Positions 9,548 to 17,904 of a DNA stretch of 64,000 nucleotides are shown piece by piece. The DNA is from Pullichristensenella sp963930055 (GTDB lineage: Bacteria > Bacillota > Clostridia > Christensenellales > Aristaeellaceae): the NCBI GenBank assembly GCA_963930055.1, contig CAWVKS010000009.1, forward strand, positions 1 to 64,000, in the 5' to 3' direction. A program made the translations under genes and the position numbers. The stretch's first letter is position 1. Every line of letters begins with the position of its first letter. Under the pieces are notes generated by a model, which did not search any database, was not told where the DNA came from, and saw only the letters and a list, made by a program, of their open reading frames with translations.

Positions 9548-12500
9548 ATGCCGTATTCTTCATACGACCATGACAAATTGGAAACCGCCGAAACCATGCG
9601 GATAGAACGCCGGATATATTTTGAAGCAAAGGACGGGGATATTGCCCCCTATGTTTCCTTGCCGCCGGAGCAGCTACACGCCATGCGCGAGGAAAGCGCG
9701 GCAGCGGAACAGGCGATTTTTAACGATCTCTCAAGCCGCGCCGCCGCATGGGAGGAACAGGCGGGCAAAACGCTTTTGCTTGACAAAGCGATTGAATACA
9801 CAAGGACAACCGTTGTGCAGCACACCGCTAACGAGTGGCAGACCACCGAGCATAACCGCCATATTCGCAGCAACCGGGTATATCAGATGAATTACTACAT
9901 TTACGAGAATACCCGCTACGACAAAGAAGCGCAGAAATCTATCCCGTATTCATGGACGCTTACATGGAGCGTGCGCACCAACAGCCCAAGCAGAACCCAA
10001 GCGAAGATTGCCGGACAAGATAGAAAGGTTTTCACCGACAAGGCAGCTATGGAAAAGTATCTGAATGGGCGTATCAAAGCGTATGACCGCTTGTTTACGG
10101 AAATCTCCCCGCCTATCCCGCAGGAGTACGCCGACTATTTCAAAGTAAACGGTATGCTCATGCCGGACTACACCATAGAGGGCGAAGAACCCCCGCAGCA
10201 GCAGCAACAGGCGGCAGCTATTCCCGAAACTACCGGGCAGGAAAAGGAGCGTGAACACATGAGCGAACAGTTTTCTATTATGATTGGCAACCGCAGCCGT
10301 TTTGAAGCGGGCGACCCAAGCGGCTATTGGCTGGATATGCCCGCCACAAAGGAGCAGCTTCACGAAGCCATGCAGAGCGTCGGCATTACCGCCGATAACC
10401 CGCAGGATTTTTCCATTCGCGGCTTTTCCGACGACCCGGAGAAACATATTGCCTTGCCTTATGAAATGGTATGCGCCGCCGACGTGGACGAACTCAATTT
10501 TCTTGCGGCGCGGCTCGAACAGCTTGACCCCGCCGAGGTTGGCAAGCTGAACGCAGCTTTGCAGCAGAAAAACGGGCTTGCAAATATTGGACAGGTAATT
10601 GACTTCACCTACAACGTGGATTTTTACGTCCATATCCCCGAAGTACATAACTACCACGATTTGGGCGACTATTACTTAAATCAATCCGGCATGGTACAAA
10701 TGCCCGAAGAATGGAAAGGCGGCATTGACCTTTCTACTTTTGGCAGGAACGCTGCCGCGCAGGAAAAAGGCGCGTTTACCGAGTACGGCTATATCGTGGA
10801 AAGCGGCGACGAGTGGGAGCGTCAGTTTGAGGGGCGCGAAGTGCCGGAAGAATACCGCATTATGAGTTACCCGCAGCCGGAGCGCGGCGAACAGGACAAA
10901 GCCTATATGGACGCAGCCGAAACGCAGCAAGCAGACGCACAGGCCGCAGAGCCGCAGCAGCCCCGCCCCGTCGTCCCCATTATCCTTACTTCCGAAAAGC
11001 CCGCCGAAAAGGTAAAGGAGATCACCGCGCGTTTGGAACAGGGCGTACAGGCGATTTTTGACAGCGACCGCTACAAAGAGTTTCTAACCGCTATGTCAAA
11101 GTTCCATGATTATAGTTTGAATAACACTATCCTAATTGCTATGCAGGGCGGCAATTTGGTAATGGGCTTCCGTCAATGGGAAAAGGAGTTTGACCGCCAT
11201 GTAAAGAAAGGCGAGAAAGGCATTAAAATCTTTGCCCCCGCGCCCTACAAGGTGAAAAAGCTGGTTGATAAAATCGACCCCGAAACGAGAAAGCCCATGC
11301 TTGACCGCGAGGGAAAAGTGGTAAAGGAAGAAAAGGAAATCACCGTCCCCGCCTTTAAGGTTATAACCGTCTTTGATATTTCGCAGACCGAGGGCAAGGA
11401 GTTTCCCGACCTTTCCGTTAAACCGCTGCTTGCCGATGTGGAGCAGTACGAGGATTTTTTCGCCGCCCTTGAAAAAGCGTCCCCCGTCCCGATTGCATTT
11501 GAGCAGATCACAAACGGCGCAAATGGGTATTTCAGTTTGACCGACAAGCGTATTGCAATCAAAGAGGGCGTGAGTGAATTACAGGCGGTAAAGACCGCCA
11601 TTCACGAAATCGCCCATGCGAAGCTGCACGACGTAGACTTAAACGCCCCGCCGGAGCAGCAAAACCGCGTTGACCGCCATACCTGCGAGGTAGAAGCGGA
11701 AAGCGTCGCTTATACGGTTTGCCAGCATTTCGGCCTTGATACTTCCGATTACTCTTTCGGCTATGTGGCTGGTTGGAGCAGCGGCAAGGAAATGACCGAG
11801 TTAAAAGCGTCCCTTGAAACAATACAGACCACCGCAAAGGAACTCATTACCGAGATTGAGGGGCATTTTACCGAGTTGCAGCAGCAGCGGCAAGCCGAGC
11901 AGGAGCAGGGCGATACCTTTTCCATTTATCAGTTAAAGCGCGGGGACGAAACAAGGGACTTGCGCTTTGAGCCTTATGACCGTCTGCAAGCGGCTGGACT
12001 TACCATTGACCGGGTAAATTATGAACTCGTCTATACTGCACCGCTTACAAAGGATATGACGCTGGGCGACATTTGGGAAAGGTTTAATATCGACCACCCC
12101 GCCGACTTTAAGGGGCATAGCCTTTCCGTTTCCGACATTGTTGTGCTTCATCAGAACGACGAGGACACCGCCCACTATGTAGACAGTATCGGTTTTCAGC
12201 AAGTGCCGGAGTTTTTGCAGGAGCAGCAGACCCCCGTATTTGACAAGCTGCCGCCCGAACAGCAGCAAGCCTTGTCCGACACCGTACAAGACACTTTGCA
12301 AATGCTGGTTGACGCAGACAAGCGGATTTATGGCGACGTTACGGGCAAGACCCTTGAAGCAATCGCGGCGCAAGGATATTCCTACAAGGACGGGCAGCTT
12401 GAAAAGCAGCAGCCGGAAGCGACCCCCGACAGCCTTTTGACGGGTGAAACCGTTAGAACGCCGAGGGGCAATTTTCATATTACCGATATGAGCCGTGAAC

Positions 12501-12898
12501 AGATCGAAGCGGCGGGATTTGGTTTTCACCATGCGTCGGAGGACGGGAAGTATCTCATTATGGGGAATGGCACACAGGCTTATGCCATAGCCGCCGAGCA
12601 GCCGCAGCGGGATAATCCCTTAAAGCACGTCGAGGACACCATAGAGCAGAACGACAACAATTTTGACGGGCTTATCAACAATACGCCGCAAACGCCCACC
12701 GTTGCAGATTTTGAGCAGCGGGCAAAGGCGGGGGAAGCGATTTCCGTTACCGACCTTGCAAAAGCGGTAAAAGCCGAGAAACGGGAACAGCCGCAGAAAA
12801 AACCGTCCATTTTGAAGAAGCTGGACGAATACAAGAAACAGGCGGCGCAGCAGCCGAAAGATAAACAGAAAGAGCATAAAAAGGATTTGGAGGTTTGA
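9548..12898 (+). CDS. Giant anti-restriction fusion: ArdA + ArdC (ssDNA-binding and zincin) + YodL + DUF4316
   Basis: A 1116-residue multidomain protein. Residues ~1-230 are an unrecognised N-terminal region; ~238-440 resemble ArdA (FSIMIGNRSRFEAGDPSGYWLDMP...), a DNA mimic that inhibits type I restriction; ~488-600 resemble the ArdC N-terminal ssDNA-binding domain; a zincin metallopeptidase follows with HEIAHAKLHD near 683; ~790-895 resemble YodL; ~970-1020 resemble DUF4316 (NFHITDMSREQIEAAGFGFHHAS). It would protect incoming single-stranded and nascent duplex ICE DNA. An oriT-like repeat lies just upstream. The spacing between AAAGGA and the chosen ATG is long (about 14 bases), and a short out-of-frame ATG sits at 9538, so the start is less certain than the product. 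Confidence 0.85.
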   Translation: MPYSSYDHDKLETAETMRIERRIYFEAKDGDIAPYVSLPPEQLHAMREESAAAEQAIFNDLSSRAAAWEEQAGKTLLLDKAIEYTRTTVVQHTANEWQTTEHNRHIRSNRVYQMNYYIYENTRYDKEAQKSIPYSWTLTWSVRTNSPSRTQAKIAGQDRKVFTDKAAMEKYLNGRIKAYDRLFTEISPPIPQEYADYFKVNGMLMPDYTIEGEEPPQQQQQAAAIPETTGQEKEREHMSEQFSIMIGNRSRFEAGDPSGYWLDMPATKEQLHEAMQSVGITADNPQDFSIRGFSDDPEKHIALPYEMVCAADVDELNFLAARLEQLDPAEVGKLNAALQQKNGLANIGQVIDFTYNVDFYVHIPEVHNYHDLGDYYLNQSGMVQMPEEWKGGIDLSTFGRNAAAQEKGAFTEYGYIVESGDEWERQFEGREVPEEYRIMSYPQPERGEQDKAYMDAAETQQADAQAAEPQQPRPVVPIILTSEKPAEKVKEITARLEQGVQAIFDSDRYKEFLTAMSKFHDYSLNNTILIAMQGGNLVMGFRQWEKEFDRHVKKGEKGIKIFAPAPYKVKKLVDKIDPETRKPMLDREGKVVKEEKEITVPAFKVITVFDISQTEGKEFPDLSVKPLLADVEQYEDFFAALEKASPVPIAFEQITNGANGYFSLTDKRIAIKEGVSELQAVKTAIHEIAHAKLHDVDLNAPPEQQNRVDRHTCEVEAESVAYTVCQHFGLDTSDYSFGYVAGWSSGKEMTELKASLETIQTTAKELITEIEGHFTELQQQRQAEQEQGDTFSIYQLKRGDETRDLRFEPYDRLQAAGLTIDRVNYELVYTAPLTKDMTLGDIWERFNIDHPADFKGHSLSVSDIVVLHQNDEDTAHYVDSIGFQQVPEFLQEQQTPVFDKLPPEQQQALSDTVQDTLQMLVDADKRIYGDVTGKTLEAIAAQGYSYKDGQLEKQQPEATPDSLLTGETVRTPRGNFHITDMSREQIEAAGFGFHHASEDGKYLIMGNGTQAYAIAAEQPQRDNPLKHVEDTIEQNDNNFDGLINNTPQTPTVADFEQRAKAGEAISVTDLAKAVKAEKREQPQKKPSILKKLDEYKKQAAQQPKDKQKEHKKDLEV

Positions 12899-12902
12899 TA
12901 GC

Positions 12903-13112
12903 ATGAATACCCGCTTTACCATTGAGGAAGAAAACATTGTTGCGATCTACGCCGAGGACAGCCGGGAAACAACGCTTGAAAATATCCTTGCCGCCATGCC
13001 CTACATGGACGAGGATATGCGCCAGCTTGCCGCCGCAGCGGTGAACAAGCTGCAAGCCATGACGGACAGCGAGTTTTCCGAAAGGGAGTTTATCTTGACC
13101 GACGAGGAATAG
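12903..13112 (+). CDS. Transposon-transfer assisting family protein
   Basis: A 69-residue acidic protein (MNTRFTIEEENIVAIYAEDSRETTLENILAAMPYMD...) matching the small transposon-transfer assisting family that follows the ArdC-YodL gene in Tn1549-like ICEs. It starts four bases after the previous stop, so it is the last gene of the rightward transfer operon, and a strong terminator follows. Its function is not established. Confidence 0.75.
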   Translation: MNTRFTIEEENIVAIYAEDSRETTLENILAAMPYMDEDMRQLAAAAVNKLQAMTDSEFSEREFILTDEE

Positions 13113-13120
13113 CCCATAGA

Positions 13121-13171
13121 GAACAGGGGCGCGGTTGCCGATTTCCGGCACCGCGCCCCTGTTCTTTTTTT
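13121..13171 (+). terminator. Rho-independent terminator of the transfer operon
   Basis: A perfect 15-base inverted repeat (GAACAGGGGCGCGGT and its complement) with a 14-base loop is followed by a run of T. It ends the rightward operon; the relaxase operon approaches from the other side. The following 13,172-13,313 shows no gene or clear signal. Confidence 0.9.
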
Positions 13172-13313
13172 GTCCTTGCGTGGACAATTAGAAAGCCGTT
13201 TTTGCGGGTTTGAATATACTTTATCGTCTATGTCGTTTTCATGCGCTGGAAGCCGCAGAAACACAGGCGTTTTCAGCCCTTAACATTCCACTTGCCACCC
13301 CATGTTTTGCGCC

Positions 13314-14648
13314 TTATCGCTCCTGCTCCCGCGCCCTGCTTTGGGACGGGTAAAGAATACTATCGACGTTCTTTTTGACAACGCCGTATTCCTGCATTTG
13401 CTTCTTGGCTTGCCGATAATCTTCATACAATTTGGTTTTCCTGTCGTTTAAGCTTCTATACTCCTTGCGCAGCGCGGCGAGATCGGGCAGCTTCTTTATC
13501 TGCATTTCCTTTAATGCCCTTGCCGCAGCTTCAAACAGGATAATTTCGCTTTCATGCCCCCGCAGATACTTTTCCTTGTCCGGCGATTTTCGGTATTCAT
13601 CGTAAATCGGTTTTAACTGTCGGTATGTGGTGGTGTGCTTGATAAGCAGCGACAAATCAGACATACGCTGTTCCACTTCCTTAACCGCCTTTGCCGCCGC
13701 GTCATGGGCGGTCATAATATCCGCAATTTTGCTTTCAAGGTCGCTATAATATTCAATCTTGTTTTCGGTCAAGAAGTTCATGCTTTTCGCAGCCTGTTTC
13801 AGATTATGGATTTTCGCCCACCGTTCATAGCCCGCCGATTGTTGGGCTTTGATACTGTTTTCAAGATCGACGACAAGCCGGATTTTCTTATCTTCCCGCA
13901 GCGTTTTTGTTTTGGCAACATACACGCCCTTGATACGCTCCTTTATCGCTTCTTCCGTATAGGCCGCGCCGAGCGTCTTTGTGCGGGTAAACCGTTCCTG
14001 TCCGGCAGCGCGAAAGGAAATGTATTTGCCCTGTTTGATTTCATACCCCATTTCCTGCAAGCGGCGCAGCAGTTCGTCAAAATCTTTCACTTGGGGAATG
14101 AGAGTATCTATCGCCGTTTTCAGCTTTGCTTTGTAGCTTGTCCCTTGCTTTTCGGCGGTGTATTCTGCATAGCTTTTTCCCTTGTCCTGTCCCGGTACGA
14201 CGACGGATAGCCCATGCTCTTTACATATCCTGTCGCTGGTGCGCCGGATAAAGTGATAGCTTTGCTTGTTGGAATGGTACTTTTTGTAGTCAACGAAGCT
14301 AACCGCGTTGAAAATCAAGTGATTATGCAGATGGTCTTTATCGACGTGAGTTGTCAAAACAAACTCATACTTGCCGCCTAATACCGCCCCGGCAAGTTCC
14401 ATGCCGATTTTGTGCGCTTCTTCCGGTGTGGTTTCTCCCACCGCAAAGGATTGTATCAAGTGCCGCCCTAAATGTGTGCCGCGATCTCCGGCAGCTTCCC
14501 GCGTCCATGCAAACTCAATATCGGCGGTTTCCAGCCCGCAGCCGAAAGAGGACGCAAGCAGCTTCCCGTCTGTCTTTTCGGGATTTAAGATATAGTCTAT
14601 CGCAGCCTTTAAGGTTGATTTAATAGGGTGCGTCTTTGTAACCGCCAT
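13314..14648 (-). CDS. Relaxase/mobilization nuclease (MobA/VirD2-like, Tn1549 type)
   Basis: A 444-residue relaxase that nicks oriT and leads the transferred strand. The N-terminus MAVTKTHPIKSTLKAAIDYI is typical, and the metal-binding histidine motif is THVDKDHLHNHLIFNAVSF near residues 99-117. The C-terminal ~200 residues are charged and helical. It runs opposite to the transfer operon, overlaps mobC by 40 bases and is translated with it. Length is as expected for this family. The candidate catalytic tyrosine is among the N-terminal tyrosines but I cannot assign it with certainty. Confidence 0.92.
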   Translation of the reverse strand: MAVTKTHPIKSTLKAAIDYILNPEKTDGKLLASSFGCGLETADIEFAWTREAAGDRGTHLGRHLIQSFAVGETTPEEAHKIGMELAGAVLGGKYEFVLTTHVDKDHLHNHLIFNAVSFVDYKKYHSNKQSYHFIRRTSDRICKEHGLSVVVPGQDKGKSYAEYTAEKQGTSYKAKLKTAIDTLIPQVKDFDELLRRLQEMGYEIKQGKYISFRAAGQERFTRTKTLGAAYTEEAIKERIKGVYVAKTKTLREDKKIRLVVDLENSIKAQQSAGYERWAKIHNLKQAAKSMNFLTENKIEYYSDLESKIADIMTAHDAAAKAVKEVEQRMSDLSLLIKHTTTYRQLKPIYDEYRKSPDKEKYLRGHESEIILFEAAARALKEMQIKKLPDLAALRKEYRSLNDRKTKLYEDYRQAKKQMQEYGVVKKNVDSILYPSQSRAREQER

Positions 14649-14938
14649 ATCTCGTCCACCGCCTTTTTAATGTCCTCTATATCCTGCCTGTAAACCGTCC
14701 CCGTCGCATTGGCGCGTTTTGCAATTTGGTTGATGTTCCGGCTCACCGCTTGCAGTTCCCGGATATATGCTTTTGTGTCGCTTCGGTCAACGACAAGAAT
14801 ATACCCGTCTATCGCCATTTTACGGAAGTATGCCCCATACTGCTTTATGGGAAGCTGCTTCATCTTCTCGTCGATCAGCCGCTTTTCTTCTTCCGTAACG
14901 TAAAACTTCATCTGTATATTTCTCTTTCGGTTTTCCAT
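14609..14938 (-). CDS. mobC: Relaxosome accessory protein MobC
   Basis: A 109-residue protein (MENRKRNIQMKFYVTEEEKRLIDEKMKQ...) with the ribbon-helix-helix-type N-terminus and the RELQAVSRNINQIAKRANATG motif of MobC proteins, which bind oriT and recruit the relaxase. An AGGCGGTGCGG site precedes the ATG. It lies directly downstream of oriT-like copy 2 and overlaps the relaxase gene. Confidence 0.9.
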   Translation of the reverse strand: MENRKRNIQMKFYVTEEEKRLIDEKMKQLPIKQYGAYFRKMAIDGYILVVDRSDTKAYIRELQAVSRNINQIAKRANATGTVYRQDIEDIKKAVDEIWRLQRRTLLNQP

Positions 14939-14961
14939 TTCCGCACCGCCTTTCGGTATAA

Positions 14962-15022
14962 GGGTTTGGGATTATCCCAACAAGCATTTTCCGCAAACGG
15001 GTACTCGTTTGCTGTGCTTGCT
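14962..15022 (-). promoter_or_regulatory. Likely oriT of the ICE (copy 2, upstream of mobC)
   Basis: Read on the minus strand it has AGCAAGCACAGCAAACGAG, the GCAAACG/CGTTTGC hairpin, and the perfect palindrome TTGGGATAATCCCAA, ending 24 bases before mobC. Position beside mobC and relaxase genes is where oriT lies in this ICE group. The same blocks occur at 9422-9515 (other strand) and, diverged, at 21,228-21,392. The nick position cannot be fixed by eye. Confidence 0.65.
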
Positions 15023-15139
15023 ATCTACTCCATACCCCCACCGAAAGGCGGTATTTGTTGCGCGTTCCTTTGATTTTGGACGCAAAAAAAGATTGCAGCC
15101 GCCATGCGCTGCAATCTCCCGATTTCTCATATTGTGAGG

Positions 15140-15496
15140 TTAATCCTCTGCTTTTTCGACTTCCGTTATCTCCCTTGCTGTTGCGGTTACAATCCGTATG
15201 CCTTTATCGCTCATACCGTCCAGCAGCGCGTCAAGCTGCCGCCGCCCGGTGGATTTCTCCGCATTGCTGTTCGGGAAGAAAAATTGATCTACCGAAATAT
15301 GATACCGGGTTACAAGGTCATAGAATACCTGTAAACTCGGCTGTTGTCCCTTGTTCTCGATATTCGCAAGGTAGCGCGGGGAAATATATAACTCGTCGCT
15401 TACCTTTTTGCGGCTCTCGCCGTATTCATTTCTCGCGGCTTTTATAGCTGCCCCGAAAGCCTTAAAGTCGTACAATGGTACGGGTCTTTTTGCCAT
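15140..15496 (-). CDS. XRE-family transcriptional regulator
   Basis: A ~118-residue Cro/CI-type repressor; the helix-turn-helix lies near residues 15-65 (FGAAIKAARNEYGESRKKVSDELYISPRYLANIENKGQQPSLQVF, quoted in parts of the motif: RKKVSDELYIS and RYLANIE). I prefer the ATG at 15496 because AGGGTGA then sits 6-10 bases upstream; an in-frame ATG at 15502 is possible. It lies upstream of oriT/mobC on the same strand and likely controls ICE transfer genes. Confidence 0.85.
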   Translation of the reverse strand: MAKRPVPLYDFKAFGAAIKAARNEYGESRKKVSDELYISPRYLANIENKGQQPSLQVFYDLVTRYHISVDQFFFPNSNAEKSTGRRQLDALLDGMSDKGIRIVTATAREITEVEKAED

Positions 15497-15589
15497 TTTC
15501 ATTCACCCTGTTACATTTTACAGTTCACCTTTCTTTTTGGATATGTCCACACAATTCATATCATTAGGTTAAATACTTCCTGTTGTGTA

Positions 15590-15618
15590 TTGACAGTAGA
15601 CTGATTTTCTGATAAAAT
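15590..15618 (+). promoter_or_regulatory. Sigma-A promoter for the rRNA methyltransferase leader
   Basis: The -35 TTGACA (15590-15595) is consensus and the -10 TAAAAT (15613-15618) has five of six consensus bases; the spacing is exactly 17 bases. It stands 29 bases ahead of a leader peptide start. Base composition here turns AT-rich relative to the ICE backbone. Confidence 0.8.
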
Positions 15619-15646
15619 AAAATTTATGTAAAAGGAGGCGGCGTTT

Positions 15647-15717
15647 ATGTTGCATAGCATGCGTATTAGATAAGCATTGAAAAAAAGGATTTTCCCATTT
15701 TCAACATGGGCTTTTTT
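15647..15717 (+). promoter_or_regulatory. Leader peptide MLHSMRIR with transcription attenuator
   Basis: An eight-residue ORF (15647-15673) follows AAAGGAGGCGG. Just downstream, CCCAT (15694-15698) and ATGGG (15706-15710) form a hairpin followed by CTTTTTTG, a terminator-like structure. The segment CATTGAAAA (15675-15683) can pair with TTTTCAACATG (15698-15708), giving a competing antiterminator. This is the logic of ribosome-stalling attenuation known for antibiotic-inducible resistance genes. It suggests that the downstream gene is induced by ribosome-targeting drugs; that is inference. Confidence 0.6.
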
Positions 15718-15783
15718 GTCATGCTTATTTTGCGGATGCTACAGAAAAACAAACTTTTATTATTTAGAAGAAAGGATATAAAA

Positions 15784-16767
15784 ATGAAACGTTTACCTAA
15801 ATATACGCCTGCGGAAGTACGGAATGATCCATACGGATTTACTTACAAAGAAATGTCGGAAGTTATTGGCGAGAATGAAGCAAAAGCCTTATATGAAGAA
15901 TTATATAAGCAATTACCACGCAAAAAAAATCTATCAATGTTGGTAAAAAATATTTGCAAAAGCAGTGATACTGAAAAGTATGTTTACGAACTGAAAGACA
16001 ACAAATACATTGAAACGGTTTTTATCAAGCGGCGAGATGGTGGAACTGTTTGCGTGAGCACACAAGTCGGTTGTCCTGTTGGTTGTATTTTTTGTGAGTC
16101 CGGGCGAAATGGCTTTGTTCGTAATCTAACATCGTCAGAAATCGTACAACAGATTATATTGTTGCGTCGAAAAGTAAACCGTATCGTTTTTATGGGTATG
16201 GGAGAGCCTTTATTCAATTATGACAACTTGATAAAAGCAATCCATATTCTCCGAGATAGATATGGGCTCAACTTTCCAACCGACGGCATTACCATATCAA
16301 CAGTTGGTCCGGTTGATCAATTAAAAAAATTGCGCGAGGAACATCTTAAAATTCAGTTGACAATATCTTTACACGCAGCAACACAATCTGCAAGAAATCG
16401 TATTATTCCTCACATGCGCATATATGCTATTGAAGATGTTGTTAAGCAAGCCTTATCCTATTCTGAAAGGCATAATCGCAAAATTGTCTTTGCGTATTTG
16501 CTTTTACCGGGTATAAATGACCGGCCCTCAGATGTAAGACAACTTGCAAAATGGTTTCGGGGCAAAAAAGTTATGATTAACGTGTTACAATACAACCCAA
16601 CAAGCAATTCAAGAATTAAAGCACCACAGAAACGGGAAATAGTTGCATTCAAACATCAATTAGAGCAAGCAGGACTTGAAGTTACTATGAGAGTTTCTCA
16701 TGGCAGAGAGATTAACGCGGCTTGTGGACAGTTAGCTAACACATATAATAAATTCAAAAAAAAATGA
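15784..16767 (+). CDS. Cfr/RlmN-like radical SAM 23S rRNA methyltransferase
   Basis: A 327-residue protein. The radical SAM motif CPVGCIFCESG lies near residues 96-106; FMGMGEPLFNYDN and LTISLHAAT follow, and the C-terminal INAACGQLA holds the second catalytic cysteine seen in Cfr and RlmN, which methylate A2503 of 23S rRNA. It differs clearly from Cfr and from housekeeping RlmN as I recall them, so position specificity (C8 or C2) is open. The gene is AT-rich against its neighbours, has its own promoter and attenuator, and sits between ICE regulation modules, so it is cargo. A role in resistance to phenicols, lincosamides, oxazolidinones or pleuromutilins is possible but unproven. The start at 15784 follows AGAAAGGATATAAAA. 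Confidence 0.75.
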   Translation: MKRLPKYTPAEVRNDPYGFTYKEMSEVIGENEAKALYEELYKQLPRKKNLSMLVKNICKSSDTEKYVYELKDNKYIETVFIKRRDGGTVCVSTQVGCPVGCIFCESGRNGFVRNLTSSEIVQQIILLRRKVNRIVFMGMGEPLFNYDNLIKAIHILRDRYGLNFPTDGITISTVGPVDQLKKLREEHLKIQLTISLHAATQSARNRIIPHMRIYAIEDVVKQALSYSERHNRKIVFAYLLLPGINDRPSDVRQLAKWFRGKKVMINVLQYNPTSNSRIKAPQKREIVAFKHQLEQAGLEVTMRVSHGREINAACGQLANTYNKFKKK

Positions 16768-16794
16768 TTAAAAGTGCCAGACGCATAGACGCAG

Positions 16795-16842
16795 AGCCGA
16801 TAACGCATTAGGTCAAAAAACCTATGTGTTATCGGCTTTTTT
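16795..16842 (+). terminator. Terminator after the rRNA methyltransferase gene
   Basis: AGCCGATAAC (16795-16804) pairs with GTTATCGGCT (16828-16837), with additional pairing inside, followed by a T run. The stretch from 16,843 to 17,240 holds no gene; it has two further hairpins, one at 16,919-16,955 and a strong GC-rich one at 17,078-17,106. Confidence 0.85.
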
Positions 16843-17077
16843 ATTTAATATTGCGCAAAAGCCGCTGTTCCCTATTATAGAATGGATTGCGGGTAGTGTA
16901 TTAAAGTCGCCCTTTTTTAAGGATACGGCGGTATCGGGGAGGTATCGCCGTGTCCATTTTTATTTACTGTAACCCGCCTAATGCTTTGCGGTCAAAAAAA
17001 GCTATGCTCCGCAAGCGGGATATTCCGGCTATGAATGTGAACTGTCAATACATTTAGCTACTGCTTACATTTCCTTT

Positions 17078-17119
17078 GCGCCCGTCCGCGTCTTGCGGAC
17101 GGGCGCATTTTGCTTTTTT
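17078..17119 (+). terminator. Strong hairpin with T run upstream of the sigma factor gene
   Basis: GCGCCCGTCCGC and its complement enclose a short loop (17078-17106) and are followed by a T-rich tract. It separates the cargo region from the sigma-factor/recombinase module. Confidence 0.75.
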
Positions 17120-17240
17120 CAACTTTTTTCTGAAAAGCGCACTCAAGAGCCATCTCCCGAACGGGTACGGAGCGAAAGGGGCAGAGAGGACAAGCCCTTA
17201 ACTCCCGTCCTCTACTCCACGCGGGAAGGAGGTGAACTCT

Positions 17241-17678
17241 ATGGAGCTATCTTCTTCCGACAAGGAAAGAATACAACATCAGTACGACGCATTAGCAAAG
17301 AAAACTTTGGTCGGCGAAGCGAAAAGCCACCGCCGCACTCTTGCGAAACGCGCAGCACGCGAAGTTACTTTTTCGGATTTGAGCGAAAGCGAACTCGCGC
17401 AGCTTTTCACAACGGACGAATACGAAAGCGATTATTTCCGTTTTCAAGTGTCCGGCTTTGATGTACTCGTCAAAAATGAACTGCTTGCCGAAGCCCTTAA
17501 CGCTTTGCCCGAAAGGAAACGCGACATTATCCTTTTGTCCTACTTCTTGGATATGAGCGACGCGGAAATTGGCGAACTGCTGAATGTTGTACGCACGACG
17601 GTTTTCCGGCACAGGAAATCCGCGCTTGCGAAAATCAAACAGTATTTGGAGGGAAAAGCAGATGATGAATACCGTTAG
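17241..17678 (+). CDS. Sigma-70-like RNA polymerase sigma factor of the ICE
   Basis: A 145-residue protein with a region 4-type helix-turn-helix (ERKRDIILLSYFLDMSDAEIGELLNV...FRHRKSALAKIKQYL, seen as LLSYFLDMSDAEIG and VFRHRKSALAKI). Proteins of this kind regulate excision and transfer in Tn916/Tn1549-like elements. ATG 17241 lies 8 bases after AAGGAGG; the GTG at 17232 lies inside that site. It overlaps the next gene by 17 bases. Confidence 0.85.
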   Translation: MELSSSDKERIQHQYDALAKKTLVGEAKSHRRTLAKRAAREVTFSDLSESELAQLFTTDEYESDYFRFQVSGFDVLVKNELLAEALNALPERKRDIILLSYFLDMSDAEIGELLNVVRTTVFRHRKSALAKIKQYLEGKADDEYR

Positions 17679-17904
17679 GAAGTCTGAAAATCTGTTGCCG
17701 TTCCCTGTCATTTCCGCAGCGGCAAACGGCGACACAACCGCCATGTGCGCGATCTTGAAGCACTACGAGGGTTACATAGCGAAACTTTGTACCCGCACGC
17801 TGAAAGACGACGCGGGCAATACCTATTCCTATGTGGACGAGGAAATGCGTAACAGGCTGCAAGTGCGCCTTATTACCCGCACCCTTGCTTTTCATGTAGG
17901 ATAA
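17662..17904 (+). CDS. Small helix-turn-helix ICE regulator
   Basis: An 80-residue protein (MMNTVRKSENLLPFPVISAAANGDTTAMCAIL...) of the HTH-domain family that regularly follows the sigma factor in these elements and resembles Tn916 Orf8-type proteins. The pattern ISAAANGDTTAMCAILKHYEGYI is a conserved N-terminal block. GGAGGG lies about 8 bases before the first ATG. It is coupled to the sigma factor gene and probably acts with it. Confidence 0.75.
   Translation: MMNTVRKSENLLPFPVISAAANGDTTAMCAILKHYEGYIAKLCTRTLKDDAGNTYSYVDEEMRNRLQVRLITRTLAFHVG

Noticed and set aside
15784..16767. Naming the radical SAM gene cfr outright
   Set aside because: The sequence is clearly distant from Cfr as I recall it and shared cysteines do not separate Cfr from RlmN activity, so no symbol was given.
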